DNA from: Prosthecobacter gellanilyticus
GTDB lineage: Bacteria; Verrucomicrobiota; Verrucomicrobiia; Verrucomicrobiales; Verrucomicrobiaceae
Direction: 5' to 3'
Assembly: GCF_007992435.1 (NCBI RefSeq)
Contig: NZ_BKAG01000003.1
Location: 62,001-126,000, forward strand
Length of the DNA: 64,000 nt
Part shown: in pieces, positions 58,297 through 64,000 of the stretch
Layout of the letters: the number at the start of each line of letters is the position of its first letter
Numbering within the stretch: the first letter of the stretch is position 1
Position numbers and translations under genes: made by a program
Notes under the pieces: generated by a model
Told to the model about the DNA's origin: nothing
The model's input: the letters and a program-made list of their open reading frames with translations, nothing else
Databases searched by the model: none

Positions 58297-61209
58297 TCAT
58301 GGTGTTCTCGGCAGCACATGAATCCGCACCCGGACATCCGCGTCACCGGGCTTGGTGGGTCCCAGATTCTCGAGGATGCCGGAGCAGCTTCCCGTGACGA
58401 AGGCGATCAAGGCGGGGGAACGCTCGCGGATCTCCGTGAAGCCACCCTTCGCAGGCAGTGATGTCCGGGCTTTCTGAAGGGCTTCGGCGAGCTGAAGATC
58501 ATCGATCTGCAACCAGTCCGCACCGGAGGAAAGATCACGCGTGATCAGCGCTGCGGAGCCTTCGAAAAGCCGTAAGACACCCACCTCATCTGGATGCAGA
58601 ACAAGGTCTGCGTCACGCTCGCGGAGCCAATCAGCATCATCCAAGGACAAGCGGGTGGCGCCAGAAGCAGAGTTCAGTTTCTCACGCAGGGCGGCAGGCG
58701 GCTCCAGGAGCTGTCCTCGTTTCAGGCTCAGCACGCAGCGGGCACGAGCATGAGGTGAGGGCAGGGTGACCTCGTGATTCTGAGGTGACGAGCTCGACTG
58801 AAGAATGTAGAGCCTGATGTCAGAGAGTGCCTTTTGACCGCTGATCTGCACTCCCCATCCCGTGCGGCCAATGTTCAGGGTGCCCTCCACAGCCCTGCCG
58901 GACTTGTCTTGAAGCCCTGTCAGCTCAAGCTTGGTGACCCTGCCTTTTTCCGGCAGTTTGAGCTGGCCCGGCTGCATGCTGTGATGAAAGCCGGCAGTGG
59001 CCAGACGGATGTTGAGCTGGCGCTGCACCTGACGGGCAAACTCGGCTTCAGGAATGACGCGCTGCGTCGTGGCCGGGCGGGCGGAAAATACCTGCCACAG
59101 CACCAGCAGGCCGATGAGTAGCGTCATCCCTGAGAGCGCCATCTTCAGGCTGAGGTGCGGACTGCCAGATGGCAGGGCGGCGGTGCGTGGAGTGCGGCGG
59201 AGCTTCCTCCAGACCAGGAACCAGCCTGCCACCCAGAGCGTGCCCACTACTGCCGCCGTGGTGTGTGTGACGAAAGAAATCTCCGGCAGGGTGACATCCA
59301 GAGAACCGTCCGGCAGGCGGGTGTAGGTGCTGAAGTGATTCAGCAGCGAACTTCCGAGGAGGAAGGCGACCACCAGCGAGATCATATAGAGCGGCAGTGT
59401 CAGCGCTGCCGCCGTGGCCAGACCCAGTCCATGCAGGCGGCTTTCAGAACAGCGGATCCGGTTCAACGCAGTCCAGCCAAACAGGCTGGCCAGGACCGCC
59501 AGGATGCCCACCTTCACCGCACCGATGGTCATCATCATGGCGGTGTCACCGCTGGAATCCGAGTGCGTGAGGAGCCTGTCGAGGGTCATGGAGGCCAGGG
59601 AACCGGCCAGCCAGAGCACGAGCACCAGCAGCAGTCCACCGCTCAAGGCATGGCCCGAGAGCCTGCTGCGCGTGTCCCCTGGCTGATTCTGGTCCGCATA
59701 CGGGAGACGCTGCGCCACGGGGATGGAGTAGAGGATGGGAGAGAGCGTGTGCTCGAAGCGGAACAAGGTGGTCCCGAGGCTCAGCATGATCAGGCTGAGG
59801 ACGAAGTCAGACCAACGGATGGCCGCCCAAGGGTCTGCGCCGGAGAGGGAGGCGAGTTTCCAGAGCTGCGGGAACCATTGATAGAGCCGGACAACTGCGA
59901 AACCAATGATCGTTAGGCCCGCCAGCCTGGCCGCGATGCCGGTGATCTCCCTTTTCTGGCGCGGCGGCAGAGTGAGCGGGCGGTAGCTGGCGCGGATGAA
60001 GACATCATGACGCCGGACCAGCAACCATGCGGCCATGCCGAGCGTCAGGGCCGATGGCAGGCGGTCCGCAAGCCGGGCGAGGAATTTTCCCAAAATGAAG
60101 CCGTCAGGCCATGGCCGAATGACTGCAGACACGAGTGCCAGCGCGGTCATGCCGGCAAAAATCCAGCCTGCGATTTTCAACAGTCTGCCGAACCAATGTT
60201 GATACTTTTCTCGGGAATGGACGGTGTGGGTGACGAGGCTCGTGGAGAGAGTGGCCAGATGCGTGCGCAGCTCCTGGATGGTCTGGTAACGTTGCTCGGG
60301 ATTCCGCTCCAGTGCGCGGCGGACGATTTCATCCAGACGTGTGTCCACGGCGGCCGTTTGTGAGGGTGGCTGGAGCTGCTCGGTGGGAAGGCGGCCTGTC
60401 AGCAGCTCATACAAGACCACGCCGAGGGAGTAGATGTCCGCGCGGTGATCCGCGCGCACATCCGCATGACGCTGCTCGGGCGCCATGTATTGCGGAGTGC
60501 CGGCGATGATGGTGCTGCGCGGGCTGGCGGCGGGGGTGCTTTCTTCCGTGCTCCCTGCCTCATGACGGCTCATCATCCTGGCGATGCCGAAGTCAGCGAT
60601 CTTCACGCGCCCTGCCTTGTCCATGAGCAGGTTCTCCGGCTTGATGTCCCGGTGGACGATACCGTGCTCATGGGCGTATTGCAGCGCTTCGCAAATGGGA
60701 GGCACGATGGCGAGCGCCTGCTCCGGATTAAGATGAGATCCCTGCATGGCCTGGCGGAGATTCACTCCGTCCACGAACTCCATGAGCAGGTAGTAGAAGC
60801 CGCCGGACTCACCGAAATCATGCACGGTGACGATGCTCGGATGGTTCAGCGCGGCGAGAGCACGCGCCTCATGGGCGAAGCGCTCGGCGAAGGTCGCGTC
60901 CTTTGTCTGCTCCGGAGCCAGCAGCTTGAGCGCCACCAGGCGGGCGAGCGTCTTTTGCCGCGCCTTGTAGACCACGCCCATGCCGCCACGGCCGATGCAT
61001 TCGAGGATCTCGAGCTGTGGAAAGTGTGCTGCCAGGTCCGCAGGCGCTAGCGGCTTTTGTGGAGCGATGACCGGAAGTGTCTCGTCCATGGTCGGACTCA
61101 TGGCCACATCCATGAGACAAATGGCGCAGAGGCCGGGCTGGAAACCTGCAGGCAGAGGCCCGTCACAACGGGTGCAGAAGAGATGGGAGGGAGGAGCAGT
61201 CTGGCTCAT
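58297..61209 (-). CDS. Zn-ribbon membrane Ser/Thr protein kinase
   Basis: 970 residues. Zinc ribbon Cys12/Cys15 and Cys28/Cys31 (CTRC, CAIC). The kinase domain (about 67-330) has loop CIGRGGMGVVYKAR, Lys95 in VALK, HRDIKPEN with Asp188, DFG Asp206 and GTPQYMAPEQ. The second half is a membrane domain with around eight to ten hydrophobic segments (for example WIFAGMTALALVSAVI, LTIIGFAVVRLYQWFPQ, GMTLLIGLLVLWQVFSA), then a C-terminal soluble domain with SGQKALSDIRLYILQ and DLQLAEALQKARTSL. It starts 49 bp after the stop of an ECF sigma gene on the same strand, forming the ECF-kinase unit typical of this phylum, in which the kinase is thought to control the sigma factor. Confidence 0.93.
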   Translation of the reverse strand: MSQTAPPSHLFCTRCDGPLPAGFQPGLCAICLMDVAMSPTMDETLPVIAPQKPLAPADLAAHFPQLEILECIGRGGMGVVYKARQKTLARLVALKLLAPEQTKDATFAERFAHEARALAALNHPSIVTVHDFGESGGFYYLLMEFVDGVNLRQAMQGSHLNPEQALAIVPPICEALQYAHEHGIVHRDIKPENLLMDKAGRVKIADFGIARMMSRHEAGSTEESTPAASPRSTIIAGTPQYMAPEQRHADVRADHRADIYSLGVVLYELLTGRLPTEQLQPPSQTAAVDTRLDEIVRRALERNPEQRYQTIQELRTHLATLSTSLVTHTVHSREKYQHWFGRLLKIAGWIFAGMTALALVSAVIRPWPDGFILGKFLARLADRLPSALTLGMAAWLLVRRHDVFIRASYRPLTLPPRQKREITGIAARLAGLTIIGFAVVRLYQWFPQLWKLASLSGADPWAAIRWSDFVLSLIMLSLGTTLFRFEHTLSPILYSIPVAQRLPYADQNQPGDTRSRLSGHALSGGLLLVLVLWLAGSLASMTLDRLLTHSDSSGDTAMMMTIGAVKVGILAVLASLFGWTALNRIRCSESRLHGLGLATAAALTLPLYMISLVVAFLLGSSLLNHFSTYTRLPDGSLDVTLPEISFVTHTTAAVVGTLWVAGWFLVWRKLRRTPRTAALPSGSPHLSLKMALSGMTLLIGLLVLWQVFSARPATTQRVIPEAEFARQVQRQLNIRLATAGFHHSMQPGQLKLPEKGRVTKLELTGLQDKSGRAVEGTLNIGRTGWGVQISGQKALSDIRLYILQSSSSPQNHEVTLPSPHARARCVLSLKRGQLLEPPAALREKLNSASGATRLSLDDADWLRERDADLVLHPDEVGVLRLFEGSAALITRDLSSGADWLQIDDLQLAEALQKARTSLPAKGGFTEIRERSPALIAFVTGSCSGILENLGPTKPGDADVRVRIHVLPRTP

Positions 61210-61258
61210 GCGGTCTGCCTGACGTGTGCGGCGGGAAAGGTTGCGAAAAATATAAAGA

Positions 61259-61975
61259 TCAACGGCTTCTCAAGGCGGAGAAGAGCACCTGCATCTCCTC
61301 ATCGACTGCGGAATCATCATCCAGGGTGACGGCAATCTCGGCCTTCACCAGTGCGCGGAAACGCTGCCTCAGACGGTGCGTGGCGGCCTTGAGCGTGTTC
61401 ACATTCATGCCCAGAGATTCCGCCAGCGCGGCCTGGTCTCCATGCGCTGCCTCGCCGCTTAACCAAGGTTGCAACCGCGCAAAGGCATCGCCCTTGCCCT
61501 CGGCGGCCTGCTCCTGGCGCAGCGCCTCCATGGCACGGGCAAGGACAGTATGAGCCCACTCGCGATCAAAGGCTTCATCCGGAGAGATCTGCGCGGGGTC
61601 CGCGAGCGCGGGAGTTTCTTCATCGTCCACGGAGATAGGGGTTTCGCCTCCACCTCTCCGCAGTCGCAGCGCTGCCTCGCGCTGATGCGAAAGAAAATGC
61701 TTCACGGCACCCAGCAGATAGGAGCGGAAGCGCCCTCGTGACTGCTCCGCATGGTTGATGGCCCTGCCGGCGAGGACGATGGCGAAAAAGTCATGGGCCA
61801 GATCCCTCGCTGCATCCTCCTGGCGTCCTTCCCGGCGCAGAAAGGAGATCACCGGTGAGTAATAGGCCGCGCAAAGCTGCTGGAGAGCCTCCTGACCTTG
61901 GGCGGAAGGCTCCCGTGCCAGCACCACGCGGCTCCAGCGGGTGGTGTGAAAGGCAGCGGAGGTCGGCGGAGGCAT
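61259..61975 (-). CDS. ECF sigma factor paired with Ser/Thr kinase
   Basis: 238 residues from ATG 61975 (MPPPTSAAFHTTRWSRVVLA). Region 2: LCAAYYSPVISFLRREG with AARDLAHDFFAIVL and RGRFRSYLLGAVKHFLSHQ. Region 4: LGMNVNTLKAATHRLRQRFR with a C-terminal acidic tail. It belongs to the same group as the sigma factor at 48529. It is first gene of a two-gene unit with the zinc-ribbon kinase; the kinase's phosphorylation of such sigmas has been proposed as an anti-sigma-free control. Divergent from the 62020 gene; the short space between them may hold both promoters. Confidence 0.9.
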   Translation of the reverse strand: MPPPTSAAFHTTRWSRVVLAREPSAQGQEALQQLCAAYYSPVISFLRREGRQEDAARDLAHDFFAIVLAGRAINHAEQSRGRFRSYLLGAVKHFLSHQREAALRLRRGGGETPISVDDEETPALADPAQISPDEAFDREWAHTVLARAMEALRQEQAAEGKGDAFARLQPWLSGEAAHGDQAALAESLGMNVNTLKAATHRLRQRFRALVKAEIAVTLDDDSAVDEEMQVLFSALRSR

Positions 61976-62019
61976 GGAAATGAGCATACTGATACTCCAG
62001 ACGGATCGGAAGCCATTCG

Positions 62020-63846
62020 TTGCGCGGGAAATCTACTCGCGGTGGAGTCGGCTGCTCCGCCGGAGGTGTCGCTTTCGTCACGCTCGGGGCTTTGAGTCTG
62101 GGGGCGGATGCCGCATCCGCTTCCGTCGTGTCGCCAATTCACATCATTGATGCCATCGGGCCGTTCTTCCGCGGCTACGACCGGCGTGTGATCAACTGGT
62201 CCAAGATCCCCTGGGATCATGTGGGCCGGCAGGGCGCGGCGTGGTGGGAGCAGGTGTGCCGGGACCTGAACGTGCTGGCACGGCAGGCAGCGAGCTGGGG
62301 ATTTAACACAGTCTCCATCGATGACGTGGCGCATCTGGCGCTGCATGACATGGTCGAACCGGATGTGCGGCACCGGATCGAGCGCTATCGCGCGGAGATG
62401 CGGCGCTGCTTTGCGGTGCTGAAGAAGGCAGGTCTGAACATCCACGTGACCATGGATGTCTTCTCGGCCACGCCATGGCTGAAGAAGAGCCTTCGCATCG
62501 CCCGCAAGCCGGTGAACGTCTATCTCGCGGAGCTGATGGACCGCTTCCTCACGGACTTCCCGGAGGTGTCAGGCATCATCGTCCGCATCGGTGAATCCGA
62601 CGGCAAAGACGTGAAGGATGACTTTCACAGCCAGCTCGTCATTCAAACCCCGGAGCAGGCCCGTGAGTTCCTGCTCGCGCTGCTGCCCACGTTTGAAAAG
62701 CATCAGCGCCTCATGGTCTTCCGCACCTGGACGGTGGGTGCCTATCCCATCGGCGATCTCATGTGGCATCGCGATACTTTCTCACGCGTGTTTGATAGCA
62801 TCGTTAGTTCGGCGCTGGTGGTCTCGATGAAGTATGGCGAGAGTGATTTCTTCCGTTACCTGCCGCTGAACCGGAACTTCTTCCGCACCTCATTGCCGAA
62901 GATCGTGGAGCTGCAGACCCGTCGCGAGTATGAAGGCTGCGGCGAGTATCCCAGCCCCACCGGCTGGATGTATGAGGAGTATGCGCGCGAGCTGCGGCAG
63001 GCGGAGAATGTGATCGGCTGCATGGTGTGGTGCCAGACCGGTGGATGGGTGCCCTTTCGCAGGCTGGCTTTTCTGGATGCGGAGGCGGTGTGGACGGACC
63101 TCAACACCTTCGTCACCATCCGTGTGATGAAGGATGGCGCGCTGGTGGAGGATGCCGTGCGCGCCTTTGCGAAGGAGCGCCGGCTAGGCGATGCGGACGC
63201 CTTGCTTGAGCTTCTGCGCCTCGCGGACGAATGCATCCGCGAGCTGCTCTACATCGAGGAATATGCACGGCAGAAGCTCTTCTTCCGTCGTGTGCGCATT
63301 CCACCGATGCTGCAGGTCTATTGGGGGAACATTTTTGTCTCTCACAGCCTGCGCCGCCTGCTGCGCTACTTCGTGCGTGATGCAGATGCAGCGCTGCGCA
63401 GTGCGCGGAGATGTCTCGACAATCTGGACCGCATGATGGAGCTGGCGGAGCGCGCTCATGTACCGGTGAAGGACATCGAGTACATGCGTGACACCTTCCG
63501 CCTGCTGGCACTTTCGCGGGAGTACTACTTTGCCGAGGACTCGGCGGATATTGAACCGCGCATCCTCGCGGCGAAGGTCGAGTACAAGACCAAGTATGCG
63601 AAGCGGGGTCTGCGGCCTCGCTATCGCATCAAGACGGACTTCAAGCCGCTGCTGCTGAACCCGCGCTACCTTGCGTGGGCCGTGCAGTTCCTCATGCGCC
63701 GTCAGCGCGGCTATCGAGTCGTGGATCGCATTGTCGTGCTCGATGGCCTCTCGCTGATCTACCGTTTCATCGCGGCGCGCAAACCGCACTGGATCCCTGG
63801 CTTCGCCTCCAAAAGCGCGATGGGCGTGGATGTGGTGTTCAAGTAG
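62020..63846 (+). CDS. Unrecognised protein, possible TIM-barrel glycosidase
   Basis: 608 residues from a TTG at 62020, with a GGAAG about 8 bp upstream; a GTG at 62128 (reading SPIHIIDAIGPFFRGYDRR) is an alternative that would leave a normal 150-bp divergent promoter region. The first half looks like a TIM barrel: WGFNTVSIDDVAHLALHDMV, NIHVTMDVFSATPWL, VSGIIVRIGESDGKDV, RLMVFRTWTVGAYPIGDLMW and VVSMKYGESDFFRYLP, with acidic residues at strand ends (IGESDG) as in retaining or inverting glycosidases. The second half is helical (RLADECIRELLYIEEYARQK). Distant resemblance to GH67-like enzymes is suggested only by the pattern. Divergent from the ECF sigma gene. Confidence 0.6.
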   Translation: MRGKSTRGGVGCSAGGVAFVTLGALSLGADAASASVVSPIHIIDAIGPFFRGYDRRVINWSKIPWDHVGRQGAAWWEQVCRDLNVLARQAASWGFNTVSIDDVAHLALHDMVEPDVRHRIERYRAEMRRCFAVLKKAGLNIHVTMDVFSATPWLKKSLRIARKPVNVYLAELMDRFLTDFPEVSGIIVRIGESDGKDVKDDFHSQLVIQTPEQAREFLLALLPTFEKHQRLMVFRTWTVGAYPIGDLMWHRDTFSRVFDSIVSSALVVSMKYGESDFFRYLPLNRNFFRTSLPKIVELQTRREYEGCGEYPSPTGWMYEEYARELRQAENVIGCMVWCQTGGWVPFRRLAFLDAEAVWTDLNTFVTIRVMKDGALVEDAVRAFAKERRLGDADALLELLRLADECIRELLYIEEYARQKLFFRRVRIPPMLQVYWGNIFVSHSLRRLLRYFVRDADAALRSARRCLDNLDRMMELAERAHVPVKDIEYMRDTFRLLALSREYYFAEDSADIEPRILAAKVEYKTKYAKRGLRPRYRIKTDFKPLLLNPRYLAWAVQFLMRRQRGYRVVDRIVVLDGLSLIYRFIAARKPHWIPGFASKSAMGVDVVFK

Positions 63847-63851
63847 CGGAG

Positions 63852-64000
63852 CTAGCTCGATGAGCGCTTCGGCCTGGTGAGAAAGAAGAGCAGCACGCCG
63901 AGCAGCGCGACGAAGCAAGTGGCGGCGGTCAGCACCGTGAGCACGAGATCACGCAGATCCTTGTTGGGGATGAAGCCCAGCTTGTGGAAGTTCGTGAAGA
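63852..64000 (-). CDS. Membrane protein, C-terminal fragment (gene continues beyond window)
   Basis: An open frame enters from the right edge and ends with TAG read from 63852-63854. The visible 48 residues end in a transmembrane helix, with FTNFHKLGFIPNKDLRDLVL before TAATCFVALLGVLLFFLTRP and then KRSSS. The tail of positive residues after the helix suggests a cytoplasmic C-terminus. It converges on the 62020 gene with a gap of a few bases. Too short for family assignment. Confidence 0.6.
   Translation of the reverse strand, partial: FTNFHKLGFIPNKDLRDLVLTVLTAATCFVALLGVLLFFLTRPKRSSS

Overview
The window looks like chromosomal DNA of a GC-rich Verrucomicrobiota bacterium, probably Verrucomicrobiaceae and Prosthecobacter-like. 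This is inferred from gene content: DUF1501 and PSD1/DUF1549/DUF1553 proteins, several secreted sulfatases and esterases, ECF sigma factors next to Hanks-type kinases with N-terminal zinc ribbons, giant TPR proteins and kelch/Ig surface proteins. No rRNA, complete tRNA, CRISPR array or replication origin was seen.

Layout. 0-6.6 kb: the 3' part of a giant ORF (about 2000 codons in the window) that carries a ubiquitin-specific-protease-like (C19) domain followed by a Ser/Thr-kinase-like domain, then a small gene that looks like a CesT/Tir-type type III secretion chaperone. This effector-chaperone pair is the most striking content. 6.6-10.1 kb: a DUF1501 Tat-exported gene whose 3' end exists in two further decayed copies, interleaved with a small secreted protein and a lipoprotein, plus an alpha/beta hydrolase. 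10.2-16.2 kb: a TPR protein, a CpxAR-like two-component system and a 2OG-Fe(II) oxygenase. 16.3-26.1 kb: seven co-directional secreted proteins (YHYH/EF-hand/PEBP fusion, sulfatase, metallophosphoesterase, unknown, esterase, LamG-like, esterase). The first three share Gly/Lys low-complexity tracts. 26.1-28.3 kb: an AT-rich island beside a tRNA-3'-end-like sequence, encoding a PD-(D/E)XK-like nuclease and two tandem paralogous small proteins, a candidate uncharacterised defence module. 28.4-33.0 kb: a sulfatase with C-terminal EF hands converging on a PSD1/DUF1549/DUF1553 protein.

33.0-44.7 kb: a repeat-rich gap, zwf, an MFS exporter, glyoxalase-fold proteins, a BrnT/BrnA-like toxin-antitoxin pair coupled to a VanZ-like gene, DUF4870 and TSUP membrane proteins, a kinase-WD40 receptor and a WYL regulator. 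44.8-52.8 kb: a kelch/Ig surface protein, an orphan ECF sigma factor, metG, a small TPR protein and a fatty acid desaturase. 52.9-64 kb: a giant TPR protein with an embedded C39-like peptidase domain, an ECF sigma-kinase pair, an unrecognised possible glycosidase and the 3' end of a membrane-protein gene at the window edge.

Several palindromic elements fall outside ordinary gene models. Two are related 170-185 bp elements with about 30-bp terminal inverted repeats, each sitting between convergent genes (29957-30141, 48342-48514). One REP-like palindrome lies in frame inside the PSD1 gene. One terminator-like hairpin lies inside the VanZ gene, and diverged repeats lie upstream of zwf. Function calls rest on motifs read by eye; no database search was run.
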